Below are positions 17,194 to 26,436 of a stretch of DNA of 64,000 nucleotides, one piece after another. The DNA lies in the NCBI RefSeq assembly GCF_001463745.1, contig NZ_BBWJ01000058.1, positions 1 through 64,000 on the forward strand, in the 5' to 3' direction. This stretch comes from Aureimonas sp. AU22 (GTDB taxonomy: Bacteria > Pseudomonadota > Alphaproteobacteria > Rhizobiales > Rhizobiaceae). The stretch's first letter is position 1. Each line of letters starts with the position of its first letter. A program made the translations under genes and the position numbers. The notes under the pieces were generated by a model. It was not told the origin of the DNA, searched no databases, and was given only the letters and a program-made list of their open reading frames with translations.

Positions 17194-18468
17194 TCAGCGC
17201 CGGATGAGGCGCGTCGACGTCCGGACGGACGCGGCATCCACCAGCGGGCCGCTGACGCCGCTCGTCGCCGCGTTCACGACGTCGAGGAACTTCACCACCT
17301 CCACCGAGTCCGAATTGGACACGTAGATGATGTCCTTGTCCTTCATCGGGAACCGCTGCGCCAGGAAGAGCGTCGACGGATCGCGCAGGTTTGCGCGGAA
17401 GATGACCGGGAAGGTCATGCCCGTCTTGCCTGCGACGGGGAAGCCCATGCGCGTCAGCGTTTCGGCGTCCACCATGCGGTAGAGGAAGACCTGGCCCGGA
17501 TCGGCACGCGAATCGAGGAGGCCGCCGGCCTTGCCGACGCCTTCCGCCCAACTGAGGTTGGCGTCCTCGAAATCGATCGAGCCGTTGAGGCCCGAGGCGC
17601 CGAACGCCAGGTACGTCCGCCGCTCGCGGTTCACGTAGATGGTGTCGTTGGGGTAGACGAAGATGTTGTCCTGCGGGCTCGAGACCAGCTGGTTGAACGG
17701 CACGGTCGCGGAGGTGCCGCCACGCTGCAGGGTGACGCTGGTTTCCTCGGCGGGGGCACTGATGCCGCCTGCCCGCGAGATGACGTCGAGCACGCGCTCC
17801 CCGGCTTCGCTGAGGCTGACCCGCGCGGCGGCGTTCACGTCGCCGAGCACCGAGACCTGGCTGGACCGCTTCTCGATCAGGTTGATGATCGCCTGCGGCT
17901 CGATGGCCCGGTTGGAGAGGCGGTTCTCGATCTCCGCCTGGACCTGGCCCGGGGTGCGGCCGGTCACGGTCAGGGTGCCCGCGTAGGGGACCGAGATGCG
18001 GCCGGTCGTGTCGATGGTCTGCGGCGGCAGCGTGATGAAGTTGCCGGGGCGGCTGCCGGCCTCGGCCGGAATGAACAGACCGCCAGCCGAAGATTCGAAC
18101 AGCGTGATCTGGATCGTGTCGCCGTTGCCGAGCGGCAGTTCGGGTGCGCCGCGGCGACTGGGGCCGAAGCCCGAGGCGAGACCCTGAGTCTGCATCGGAA
18201 AATAGCCCAGAACCGTCTCGGTGAGGTCCACCAGAACGTAGTCGGTGAGCGGTTTCTTCTTGTCCGCGGCGAAATAGATCGTCGCTTCGTCGCGGATTCG
18301 CTGATCGTCCGGCCCGGAACGGGGCAGGGTCGTGCAACCGGCGGAGGTGAAGGCCCCAAGGAGGCCCAAGGTTAGACCGATCGTCTTGGATCTATACAAA
18401 TCGATACACCTATCCGACGGACGCAAAGACTCGGCCGCGAACCATAAGCCGACGTGGTAAAACGTCAT
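17194..18468 (-). CDS. polysaccharide export protein (Wza/GumB/ExoF type)
   Basis: A 424-residue outer-membrane polysaccharide export protein. An N-terminal hydrophobic segment ends in a possible lipid-attachment cysteine (SAGC, Cys45; the lipobox is not ideal). The Poly_export domain follows at about residues 112-200 (GDTIQITLFE, then the DTTGRISVPYAGTLTVTGRT segment), and then SLBB-type repeats (VSVLGDVNAAARVSL; later IFVYPNDTIYVNRERR). It forms the channel through which the capsule or exopolysaccharide leaves the cell, together with the Wzc-type kinase at 22622. A palindrome in its upstream region may be an operator. Confidence 0.9.
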   Translation of the reverse strand: MTFYHVGLWFAAESLRPSDRCIDLYRSKTIGLTLGLLGAFTSAGCTTLPRSGPDDQRIRDEATIYFAADKKKPLTDYVLVDLTETVLGYFPMQTQGLASGFGPSRRGAPELPLGNGDTIQITLFESSAGGLFIPAEAGSRPGNFITLPPQTIDTTGRISVPYAGTLTVTGRTPGQVQAEIENRLSNRAIEPQAIINLIEKRSSQVSVLGDVNAAARVSLSEAGERVLDVISRAGGISAPAEETSVTLQRGGTSATVPFNQLVSSPQDNIFVYPNDTIYVNRERRTYLAFGASGLNGSIDFEDANLSWAEGVGKAGGLLDSRADPGQVFLYRMVDAETLTRMGFPVAGKTGMTFPVIFRANLRDPSTLFLAQRFPMKDKDIIYVSNSDSVEVVKFLDVVNAATSGVSGPLVDAASVRTSTRLIRR

Positions 18469-18485
18469 ATACAGGTAAGAGATTA

Positions 18486-18500
18486 AATTTCACGGAAATT
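18486..18500. promoter_or_regulatory. palindrome upstream of the polysaccharide export gene
   Basis: A perfect AATTTC-ACG-GAAATT palindrome lies 18 bases before the first codon of the export gene, in a locally AT-rich stretch. It could be a regulator binding site; nothing identifies the regulator. Confidence 0.35.
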
Positions 18501-18610
18501 GTCAGGGGTTGCATTTACGCGACACCATTTTCGCCGCGCCGCAGCATAGCATTCGGTGCCGGGCCCCGTCGGAGACCGGCCGAACGGCCGGTTCCGTCGC
18601 GATTGCCGGC

Positions 18611-19921
18611 TCAGCGCTCACGAAAGGCGCGCGAGACCTGATCCGACAGCGGCTGCACCAGGTAGGACAGGGCCGTGCGCTCCCCCGTCTGCACGAACGC
18701 TTCCACCGGCATGCCGGGTACGGGTCGCAGCCCCTCGAGCCGCGCCATCTCCTCGCTCGTCACGTCGATCCGCGCGGAATAGTAGGGAACGCCGGTTCGC
18801 TTGTCCTCGGACACGTCCGCCGCGACGCGGGTGACGGTTCCGTCGACCTCGGGCGTCGTGCGCTGGTTGATGCCGGAGAACCGCAGCTTCGCCGTCTGGC
18901 CGACATGCACGTCGTTGATGTCCTTGGGCAGGACCTTGATCTCGACGCTGAGCTTTTCCTCGAGCGGGACGATGTCCATGATCGTCTCGCCCGCCCGGAT
19001 GACGCCGCCCACCGTATGGACGGCCAGCTTGTGGACGACGCCCGCCTGGGGGGCGCGGATCTCGATGCGGCGAAGCTCGTCCTCCGCCGCGGTCTTGCGC
19101 TCGACGAGTTCCGCGATCTGGGTGCGCGCTTCCTGGATTTCGCGCGAGGCCGCCTCGCGCGCGTCGTGATCCACCTGCGTGATCTGCAGCTTGGCGGCGG
19201 CGATCTTTCCGCGCGCCTCGGCGATCGTGGTGGTCAGCTGACCGCGCTCGCCGAGCGTCTCGGCCCGCTCGCGCTTGAGGGTGATCGCCCGCGTGGCGGT
19301 GACGAGCTTCTTCTGGACGAGCGAGACGACGTTGCCGAGCTCCTCGTCGATCAGCCCGAGCTGATCGTCCCGGGCCGCGACCTGGTCGGTAAGACCGGCG
19401 ATCGTGCCTTCCAGCTCGTCGATCCGGCCCCGGAGCTGCGTTTGTTGGCCCTCGCGAGCGGCCCGGCGCAGTTCGAACATGGTCTGTTCGCCGGACAGGG
19501 CCTCCTGGACGTCGGGCAGGTCCGCTCGGCCGGCGAGTTCGCTGGGCATCGCGATGGTCGGCCGGGACGCCTGCTCGGCCTCGGCGCGGGCCTTGCGGGC
19601 GAGCGCCTCGTCGAGGCGCTTGACGACGATCTGAAGCGTCGTGCGCGCCTGTGTGGCGTCGAGGCGCACGAGGAGCTGGCCGGCCTCGACCTGGTCTCCC
19701 TCGCGCACCGCAAGCGTCTCGATGATGCCGCCGAGCGGATGCTGCGCCTGCTTGATGGCAGTATCCACGACAAGCGTGCCGTGAGCGATCACCGCTCCCG
19801 CCAGCGAGACGTTCGCGGCCCAGCCGCCCACGACACCGCCAAGAAGTGCCACGAGCGCGATGCCGACGGTCAGGTGGCGCCGTATGGAGCGCCGGGTGGT
19901 TTGCGTGAGAAGCGTGCTCAT
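18611..19921 (-). CDS. type I secretion membrane fusion protein (HlyD/PrsE family)
   Basis: A 436-residue periplasmic adaptor. It has one N-terminal membrane segment (about residues 20-40), a lipoyl-like half motif (VDTAIKQAQHPLGGIIETL), a long coiled-coil region of roughly residues 110-300, and a beta-barrel C-terminal part (RAGETIMDIVPLEEKLSVEI). Such adaptors link the inner-membrane ABC exporter to an outer-membrane TolC-like channel. The start codon overlaps the stop of the ABC exporter gene (ATGA), a translationally coupled pair. The TolC-like partner is not in this window. Confidence 0.92.
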   Translation of the reverse strand: MSTLLTQTTRRSIRRHLTVGIALVALLGGVVGGWAANVSLAGAVIAHGTLVVDTAIKQAQHPLGGIIETLAVREGDQVEAGQLLVRLDATQARTTLQIVVKRLDEALARKARAEAEQASRPTIAMPSELAGRADLPDVQEALSGEQTMFELRRAAREGQQTQLRGRIDELEGTIAGLTDQVAARDDQLGLIDEELGNVVSLVQKKLVTATRAITLKRERAETLGERGQLTTTIAEARGKIAAAKLQITQVDHDAREAASREIQEARTQIAELVERKTAAEDELRRIEIRAPQAGVVHKLAVHTVGGVIRAGETIMDIVPLEEKLSVEIKVLPKDINDVHVGQTAKLRFSGINQRTTPEVDGTVTRVAADVSEDKRTGVPYYSARIDVTSEEMARLEGLRPVPGMPVEAFVQTGERTALSYLVQPLSDQVSRAFRER

Positions 19922-21672
19922 GCGGACTCCGCCTGCGGGATCTGCTGCTGCGGGGAGGGGCGGTCGGCCGCGACGGCCGGCGCCGCGGGTACCGGCGACA
20001 GGATGCGTCCGAGGACGTCGTCCTTGTCGCCGAAGGCCTGAACGCGGCCGTTGGCCATCATCATGACGAGGTTCATGGCAACGAGGGCGCTCGGCCTGTG
20101 GGCCACCACGATGACGATGCCGCCGCGCAGCCGGACGCCGGCCAGGGCGTTGGTGAGGGCGGCCTCGCCATCGGCGTCAAGGTTCGAGTTCGGCTCGTCG
20201 AGAACCACGAGGAAGGGCTTGCGGAAGAGCGCCCGGGCCAGACCGATCCGCTGGCGCTGGCCGACGGAAAGACCGAGGCCGTTCTCGCCCGTCGTGGTCT
20301 CGTAGCCGTCAGGAAGGCGCACGATCATCTCGTGGACGCCCGCCGCGGTGGCGGCCTCGATGATCTCCTCGGGCGTCGCGCTGGCGTCGAAGCGGGCGAT
20401 GTTCTGCGCCACCGTTCCGGGGAAGAGCTGGAGCTCCTGCGGAAGGTATCCGACGTGGACCCCGAGCCGGTCCGGCGACCACTGGTCGATCGCCGCCCCG
20501 TCCAGTCTGATCGAGCCGTGCAGCGGAGCCCAGGCGCCGACGATCGCGCGCACGAGGCTCGACTTGCCCGAGGCGCTCTGCCCGATGATGCCGATCCCGT
20601 CGCCGGCCTTGGCGCGGAAGGTGGCGTCGCGCACGATCGGCACGCGGCTGGCCGGAGGCGCGACGCTGAGGTTCTCCACGGATAGATGACGGCACGGGCG
20701 GGGAAGATCGAGCGGTTCGGACTGCTCGGGGAGATGCTGGAGCACGTTGGACAGGCGGTTCCAGCTCGTGCGGGCCGAGATGAAGGACTTCCAGTTGCCG
20801 ATCGCCAGCTCCACCGGCGCCAGAGCGCGGGAGCTGAGGATGGAACTGGCGATGATGATGCCGCCGGTGGCCAGGCCATCGATCACGAGATAGGCACCGA
20901 CGGTCAGGACCGCCGACTGCAGCATCATGCGCGTGACCTTCGAGATCGCGCCCAGCCCCGAGTTCAGGTCGGCGTTGCGCTGCTGCGCCGTTGCGAGTTG
21001 GTCGTTGACGCTGGTCCAGGTCTGGCCGAGACGCCCCTCCATGCCCATGGCGCGCAGGACCTCCGCATTGCGGCGGAACGTCTCGGACAATGTGGTGCGC
21101 TGGCGTCCGAGAACGTAGGCGGCCTCGACCGGCTTGCGCGACAGGATCTCGGTGAAAAGGGCGATGACCACGAGGACGAGGCCGCCGATCGTCGCGGCCC
21201 AGCCGATCGCCGGATGGAAGGCGAAACAGATGACGAGGTAGAAGGGGATCCAGGGAATGTCGAACACGGCCGTTGGGCCGGGGCTCGCCAGGAAGCTGCG
21301 GATCGTGTCGAGGTCGCGCGCCGGCTGCGTGCTGTCGATGTTCGTGGTGATCAGCGGCAGGTGCGTCAGCGCCTGAAGGGTCCGGCCGTTGATCTGTGCG
21401 TCCACCGCCGTGCCGACGCGCGCCAGGAGGCGACCGCGGATCGCGTCGACGATGCCCTGGAACACGTAGAGGACGGCCACGATGATCGCGAGACCGACCA
21501 GCGTCGGGACGCTGCCGCTCGGCAGGACGCGGTCGTAGACTTCGAGCATGTAGAAGGAGCCGGTCAGGAACAGGACGTTCAGGACGCAGCTCAGAAGGGC
21601 GATGCCGAGGAAGGCCCAGCGGCAGGTGCCGATCGCCTTCACCAACTCTCTGTTTCGGCCAGGGTGCCTCAT
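19918..21672 (-). CDS. type I secretion ABC permease/ATPase (PrsD family)
   Basis: A 584-residue half-transporter exporting RTX-type proteins from cytoplasm to exterior. Six membrane segments span about residues 20-300, followed by an ATPase domain. Walker A is GQSASGKSS near 365, the signature motif is LSVGQRQR (LSVGQ rather than LSGGQ, common in this family), and Walker B is LVVLDEPNSNLD. It lacks the C39 peptidase domain, so substrates are recognised by a C-terminal secretion signal. It is co-translated with the HlyD gene. The two RTX proteins at 13684 and 30365 are the likely cargo. Confidence 0.93.
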   Translation of the reverse strand: MRHPGRNRELVKAIGTCRWAFLGIALLSCVLNVLFLTGSFYMLEVYDRVLPSGSVPTLVGLAIIVAVLYVFQGIVDAIRGRLLARVGTAVDAQINGRTLQALTHLPLITTNIDSTQPARDLDTIRSFLASPGPTAVFDIPWIPFYLVICFAFHPAIGWAATIGGLVLVVIALFTEILSRKPVEAAYVLGRQRTTLSETFRRNAEVLRAMGMEGRLGQTWTSVNDQLATAQQRNADLNSGLGAISKVTRMMLQSAVLTVGAYLVIDGLATGGIIIASSILSSRALAPVELAIGNWKSFISARTSWNRLSNVLQHLPEQSEPLDLPRPCRHLSVENLSVAPPASRVPIVRDATFRAKAGDGIGIIGQSASGKSSLVRAIVGAWAPLHGSIRLDGAAIDQWSPDRLGVHVGYLPQELQLFPGTVAQNIARFDASATPEEIIEAATAAGVHEMIVRLPDGYETTTGENGLGLSVGQRQRIGLARALFRKPFLVVLDEPNSNLDADGEAALTNALAGVRLRGGIVIVVAHRPSALVAMNLVMMMANGRVQAFGDKDDVLGRILSPVPAAPAVAADRPSPQQQIPQAESA

Positions 21673-21842
21673 GCTCCGTCAGACTCCGTCATGCGTGTTA
21701 CCCCGTCCGAATTGCCCTGATCCATCTCTTGGAGCGGAGCGAGCGACATGATCCTATGCCGTCCACGCTTTCGATTTCACGAATGGCCCTTCACCCGGAT
21801 AATCGGTCCATCGCGGGCGACAGTGCCCGAGGCGGGAGAGGA

Positions 21843-22619
21843 TCATCGGGCCGGTTCGCCAAAGGGTCGGTACTCGTAGGTGCGGTAGCGTTCCGGACGC
21901 CCGAAGGTCGAGCGCCGCCAACTCGTGCCGGTCTCCAGCGCTCGCAGGCGCTCGTCGGAGAGGCCAGCAACGAGATCGTCCGCCAGTGCCTGCCGGCCTC
22001 CCTTGCGCAGGCTGGCCAGGATCGCGGCCGCATCTTCGATCCGTGCGCTCGCGATCGCCCGGCGCAGGTCCGCCTCGAGGTCCAGGGGCAGCGCGACGCT
22101 CCCGCGCCCCAACTGCCAGGAAACCAGCCGCGCTCGTTTCGTCAGAAGGTCCGTTTCATGCGGTGCCAAGGCCGCGGAGAGAAGAAGCAACTCCTGGACG
22201 CGTCCCCAGTCCGTCCCGGATCGCTGTTCCAGGAGAGCCAGGAGGTACCAGAGGTTGGCATCGGCCGCGTTGCAACTGATGGCTTCGTGCACGGCCTTGC
22301 CGGCCGCGCCCTCCGCATCGGACCGGTTGGGCGAATCCGGTGCGTCCTCCCGGCTGCGTCGCAGAAGCTCCATGGCAACCGTGACACGGCTTTCCGGCAG
22401 ATCCCAGTCGCAGGATGTCACGTCCTGCTCGGCCAGTCGCGCACTCAGGCGGTTGCGGACCCCACTCGGCAAATTCAAAGGAGCGGCGGCCGTTTCGATG
22501 CGCAGCGCGTAGCGGAGCCAGGGCTCCGCCCGGAGCGCGCCGACCAGCGCGACGCCGCTCGCCATCAGGAGGGCCAGCGCCGCAAGGCATGCCACACGGT
22601 CCGCCCCGCGCCCCGGCAT
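21843..22619 (-). CDS. membrane-anchored hypothetical protein of the exopolysaccharide operon
   Basis: A 258-residue protein of no recognised family. A hydrophobic segment at about residues 8-30 suggests a single membrane anchor with the rest in the periplasm. The body is helical, with possible tetratricopeptide-like character (ADANLWYLLALLEQRSG, then ELLLLSAALAPHETDLLTKRA). It starts two bases after the tyrosine kinase gene ends, so it is almost certainly in the same operon and probably assists polysaccharide assembly. Similar small TPR-like genes accompany exo clusters in rhizobia. Confidence 0.75.
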   Translation of the reverse strand: MPGRGADRVACLAALALLMASGVALVGALRAEPWLRYALRIETAAAPLNLPSGVRNRLSARLAEQDVTSCDWDLPESRVTVAMELLRRSREDAPDSPNRSDAEGAAGKAVHEAISCNAADANLWYLLALLEQRSGTDWGRVQELLLLSAALAPHETDLLTKRARLVSWQLGRGSVALPLDLEADLRRAIASARIEDAAAILASLRKGGRQALADDLVAGLSDERLRALETGTSWRRSTFGRPERYRTYEYRPFGEPAR

Positions 22620-22621
22620 CG

Positions 22622-24898
22622 TCAGTCGCGATAGTAGGATTCGTAGCGGGACGCGTAGTATTCCGGAGACCCGTAGGACCGGTAGAGCCGCATCTTCTTG
22701 CTATCGGCCTTGTTGAGGATCACGCCAAGCGACTTGCTGTGGAAGATGGGATTGCTGGCGATGGCGCTTCGCACGAGCTGGCGCGACGTCTTGCCCCACT
22801 CCACCACGAAGACGAAGGCATCCACCCTTTGTGCGAAGGCCTTCGCGTCAACCACGGGGCCGACCGGCGGGAGATCGACCACGATGTAGTCGTACTGGCC
22901 GCGGAAGCGGGCGAGGAGGCGGCTCATGCTGGCCGAGGCCAGAAGATCGCTGGTGTTGGTGATGCGGCTGCGCATGACCGTCGGCACGAGGGCGAGCGGC
23001 ATCGGATCGTCCCGAAGCGTCACGTCCTCGACGTCGGCCTGTTCGAGCACGGCCTGGACGAGGCCCTGCTCGGGCTTGGTTTCGAGACCGCGCGTCAGGC
23101 CGGGATTGCGGATGTCTCCGTCGATCAGCAGGGTTCGCATGCCCTGAAGTGCCAGGAGATTGCCGAAGCTGGCCGCCACGGACGACTTGCCCTCGCCGGG
23201 AACGCAGGACACCACGCCGATCACCTTGCAGGGGATGTCGGGCATGCTGAGGTCCGCCGCCACCTTGATGTTGCGCAGCGTCTCGGCGAAGGATGACATC
23301 GGATGCCGCCGGACGTAGGTCGCCAGGGCACCCGGGCGCCACAGCTTGGACGGAGCCGCCTTCTGCTCGTCGGACTTGGCCTCCTCGGGGGTGAGGATGG
23401 GCATGAAGCCGAGGAACTCCATGTCGAGTTCGCTGCGGACCTGGCTGCCGACCCGGAAGAACCGCTCGCGGTACTCGCGGAACCCGGCGATGCCCGCGCC
23501 GGCCGCAGCGCCCATGAACGCGAACAGCGCGAGGATCAGCGGCTTCTTCGGCGCGCTCGGCTTGTCGGGGGCCTGGGGTTCGGTGATGACGCGCGCATCG
23601 GTGATCGGGAAGGACTGCTGCTGCACCGTCTGCTGATAGCGCTGCAGGAAGTCGTCGTAGAGCGCGCGGTAGGCCTCGGACTCGCGCTCGAGTTCGCGTA
23701 GGCGGACCTGCAGCGTGTTGTTGCCGGCGTTGACCGCCGTGACGTCGGTGAGGCTCGTCTCGAGCGAGCGCTCCCGCTCCAGCGACACCTCGTAGGTGCT
23801 GCGATAGCTTTCGGCGATGCGGCGCAGCTCGCCGAAGATCAGGCGTTCGTATTCCGCCATCTCGGTCTTCAGCCGGATCGCCTGGATATGGTCGGGGCCG
23901 AGCTTGCCCGCGATCTCGCTCTCGCGCCGGGCGGCGTCGAGATACTTGCCGCGAAGGGTGTTGATCGTGCTGCTGAGGAGGGCGTCGTTCACCAGGGCGT
24001 CCGTGCGCCCGTCCTGGATGATCTTCTCGATCTGGTCGAGCTGGGCCTTGGACTGTGCCGTCTGGGCGCGGGCGGCCGTGAGCTGGGTGTTGATCTCGCT
24101 CAACTGCTGCTGCGATACGAGACCGGTGCCGGTGAGGAGCAGCCCGTTGTCGTTGCGGAAATTCTGGACCGCGAGATCGGCATCGTAGGACTGCTGGCGC
24201 AACTCTGCGATGCGGTCCTGCAGCCAGCTGCTGGCGCGGCGGGTGGCCGCGTACTTGGCCTGCAGCTGGTCGTCGAGATAGGCGCTGCCGAAGCCGCGCG
24301 CGATGCTGCTGGCCAGGACCGGATCCGGAGAATCGTAGCTGAGGCGCAGGACATAGGTCCGCCCGACGCGCTGCACGTCGAGATTGTTCTGCAGGATGTT
24401 GATCGCCGTCTCGCGGCGCTGCGCCGACGCGTCGGCCTGCTCGACCGGAAGCTCGGAGCGAACCGCGGCGATGAGCCCGCCGACGGCCACGCGCACGGAT
24501 CTGAGGATGGACGGGGTTCCGGCGAGGAACGCATCGTTCTCGTCGAGCTTGAGCTCGTCCACCACGTTGCCGGCGATCTGACGGGACTTCAGGAGCTCGA
24601 CCTGGCTCAGCATCTCCGCCTCGTCCTGGAACACGCCGCTGGCGCTGGCCAGTTCGTCGACGAGCTTCGACTGACCCTTGTCGATCAGGATGTCGGTGGA
24701 GGACGTGTAGATCGGAACCGCCGTCAGGAGATACAGGATGCCGAGGACGATGCCGACCGCGACGGCCGCGATCACCACCCACATCTGGCGCCGCACCATC
24801 GCCAGGATGCGCTCGACGTTCAGGAACTCGCTCGCGCCGCCCTTGGCAGCCTTGGAGGCGGCGGTGTCGTGTGCGGTCATCTCGGTATAGTGCAGCAT
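22622..24898 (-). CDS. polysaccharide co-polymerase/tyrosine autokinase (Wzc/ExoP type)
   Basis: A 758-residue inner-membrane protein that controls chain length and export of exopolysaccharide through autophosphorylation. The Wzz domain lies between two membrane segments (about residues 40-62 and 448-470), with a long periplasmic coiled coil and the Pro-rich PQAPDKPSAPKKP motif before the second segment. The cytoplasmic BY-kinase domain has Walker A VPGEGKSS, Walker A' LLIDGDIRNPG and Walker B IVVDLPPVGP. The C-terminus carries a cluster of seven or more tyrosines (YRSYGSPEYYASRYESYYRD). It is the first gene of an operon with the hypothetical protein at 21843. Confidence 0.94.
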   Translation of the reverse strand: MLHYTEMTAHDTAASKAAKGGASEFLNVERILAMVRRQMWVVIAAVAVGIVLGILYLLTAVPIYTSSTDILIDKGQSKLVDELASASGVFQDEAEMLSQVELLKSRQIAGNVVDELKLDENDAFLAGTPSILRSVRVAVGGLIAAVRSELPVEQADASAQRRETAINILQNNLDVQRVGRTYVLRLSYDSPDPVLASSIARGFGSAYLDDQLQAKYAATRRASSWLQDRIAELRQQSYDADLAVQNFRNDNGLLLTGTGLVSQQQLSEINTQLTAARAQTAQSKAQLDQIEKIIQDGRTDALVNDALLSSTINTLRGKYLDAARRESEIAGKLGPDHIQAIRLKTEMAEYERLIFGELRRIAESYRSTYEVSLERERSLETSLTDVTAVNAGNNTLQVRLRELERESEAYRALYDDFLQRYQQTVQQQSFPITDARVITEPQAPDKPSAPKKPLILALFAFMGAAAGAGIAGFREYRERFFRVGSQVRSELDMEFLGFMPILTPEEAKSDEQKAAPSKLWRPGALATYVRRHPMSSFAETLRNIKVAADLSMPDIPCKVIGVVSCVPGEGKSSVAASFGNLLALQGMRTLLIDGDIRNPGLTRGLETKPEQGLVQAVLEQADVEDVTLRDDPMPLALVPTVMRSRITNTSDLLASASMSRLLARFRGQYDYIVVDLPPVGPVVDAKAFAQRVDAFVFVVEWGKTSRQLVRSAIASNPIFHSKSLGVILNKADSKKMRLYRSYGSPEYYASRYESYYRD

Positions 24899-25200
24899 GA
24901 CGCCTCAAGAATGGCTTCTGGACGGGCGCGAGGACCTCGAGGGCCATCGCACCTTCAGAAAATGACCGGACACCGTCGGGCCGGAGCATCGCGGCATCGG
25001 ACCGGCGACGACGATCGGACGACCTTCGAAGCGCGACGAAGGGAGTGCGAAACGCAGAAAGGCCCGGCTTGTCCGGCGCCCCGTTCGCGTCCCGCATCGT
25101 CCGACCGGAGCGCGAACCGCCCCTTCCTGATGTCGTGCTCCCGAATTCCGCCAATCCGGGACCAAATTAAGGCGCCAGGGCACCGCAGGGTCGATCTATC
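24899..25200. other. intergenic region upstream of the tyrosine kinase gene
   Basis: A 302-base gap between two leftward genes. It should hold the kinase promoter and the end of the upstream transcript. I see no clear terminator, promoter or small gene in it. Confidence 0.4.
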
Positions 25201-26079
25201 TCAGAAAACGACCTGGCATCCGGTCGTGCTGGCATCCAGGGTGCAGACCACGAGGCGACCGGACGCGCCGTCCAGCAGGCTGTCGCCCTCGCTGAAGGCG
25301 ACGCTGCCGTTGCCGCCGCGCGAACCCGATCCGCCGCCCGTCTGGGCGACAGTGGAGTCCACGCCGACCGGACCGGACGTGCCGGGGGTGCCGGTACCCG
25401 ACAGCGAGCCGCTGCCGGGCGATCCGCCCGCCGCGCCGCCGCCCGCGGCGCCTGCGGCACCGATCGACGCCGTCTGGTCTTCTTCGGCGCCCGAGGCGCG
25501 TTCGAACGCCGCGATCAGTTCGCGCGAACCGGACTGGGCAACCGCCCACTGGATGTAGGCCGCATATTCCGGCGAGCCGTTCTCCGCGTCGCGCATGCCA
25601 CTCGCCAGGCCTTCGGCGGTGGCACCGATCTGGGCGTCGCGCACGTCGGCTTGCTTGGCGAGGCCGACCAGCATCGCGACCGTGCGATTGTCCGTCCCCA
25701 CCAGGGAGCGCACGAACTGGGACATGGCGCGACCGCCTGCCGGATTGTTGTCGAGAAGGACGCGCGGCTGCGCCATCCAGGCTTCCAGGGCATTGGCGGT
25801 CAGGCGGTTGCGGAAGGCGGGCGGAGCCTCGGGAATGGGGCCTTCCCAACCCGCCACGGTCTCGTCGATCGCGGCCGGCTGGGGCTCGCCCGGAATGGTT
25901 TCGGCCTGAACCGTCTGACCCGGAGCGGCGGCGTCCGGCGGCGTCGAAGCGTCGGGAACCTCGCCGGCTTGCGTGGCTGCCGGCGTCTGGGTCGGCGACG
26001 CCGCGCCGTCCTGCGCGAAGGCGCCGCTTGCTGGCGCGATCAGCGCCAGACCCATCACTCCAGCCCAGAACGTTTTCAT
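25201..26079 (-). CDS. exported hypothetical protein with Gly/Ser-rich region
   Basis: A 292-residue protein with a signal peptide at residues 1-23 (ending SGAFA), a Pro/Ala/Thr-rich low-complexity stretch to about 75, and a helical domain at about 85-195 (FRNRLTANALEAWMAQPRVL onward). A Gly/Ser-rich linker follows, then a short C-terminal part with two cysteines that could form a disulfide. The ATG at 26079 follows GAGG with good spacing, which decides between it and an upstream ATG. I do not recognise the family. Its place between kinase and polymerase suggests a periplasmic accessory of the polysaccharide machinery. Confidence 0.75.
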   Translation of the reverse strand: MKTFWAGVMGLALIAPASGAFAQDGAASPTQTPAATQAGEVPDASTPPDAAAPGQTVQAETIPGEPQPAAIDETVAGWEGPIPEAPPAFRNRLTANALEAWMAQPRVLLDNNPAGGRAMSQFVRSLVGTDNRTVAMLVGLAKQADVRDAQIGATAEGLASGMRDAENGSPEYAAYIQWAVAQSGSRELIAAFERASGAEEDQTASIGAAGAAGGGAAGGSPGSGSLSGTGTPGTSGPVGVDSTVAQTGGGSGSRGGNGSVAFSEGDSLLDGASGRLVVCTLDASTTGCQVVF

Positions 26080-26436
26080 AACCAACCTCGACGTCGACGC
26101 GGGACAAGTCATCTCATACTCATTTACTGACTAGCACAGGATAATGAATATAAGAAAGCGCGGATGACGCTCCGCAGGAAGCGAGTTCATTAACGTTGAC
26201 GGCAGCTTGCGGATGCCGTTTTGCCCGCCGCCTCTCGACTCGCCCCGTGGTCGCTCTAGTCCGGCCGTTGGTGGAACGCGGCGAGCCTGTTGTTGAAGCG
26301 CGGCACCTTACGCTAAGGAGCGTTCGGTCGATGGTTCACGCCGACCGCCTGATACGGACCTGAAGCAGCGCGGGAACGCGGGAAAGGATGAGCGTCTCGG
26401 TCGGCTCGGGCCAGGAAGCGACGCCTCGAACCAGCC
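26080..26436. promoter_or_regulatory. divergent promoter region of the exported protein and the Wzy-like gene
   Basis: A 357-base gap with no gene. An AT-rich stretch at about 26105-26155 is the likely promoter of the leftward gene. TTGACG at about 26196-26201 could be a -35 element for the rightward gene. A small perfect hairpin, CCTTA-CGC-TAAGG, is at 26306-26318. Confidence 0.4.

Noticed and set aside
20686-21720. A 344-codon open frame antisense to the type I exporter gene
   Set aside because: No domain or good start, and the sense frame is an unmistakable ABC exporter.
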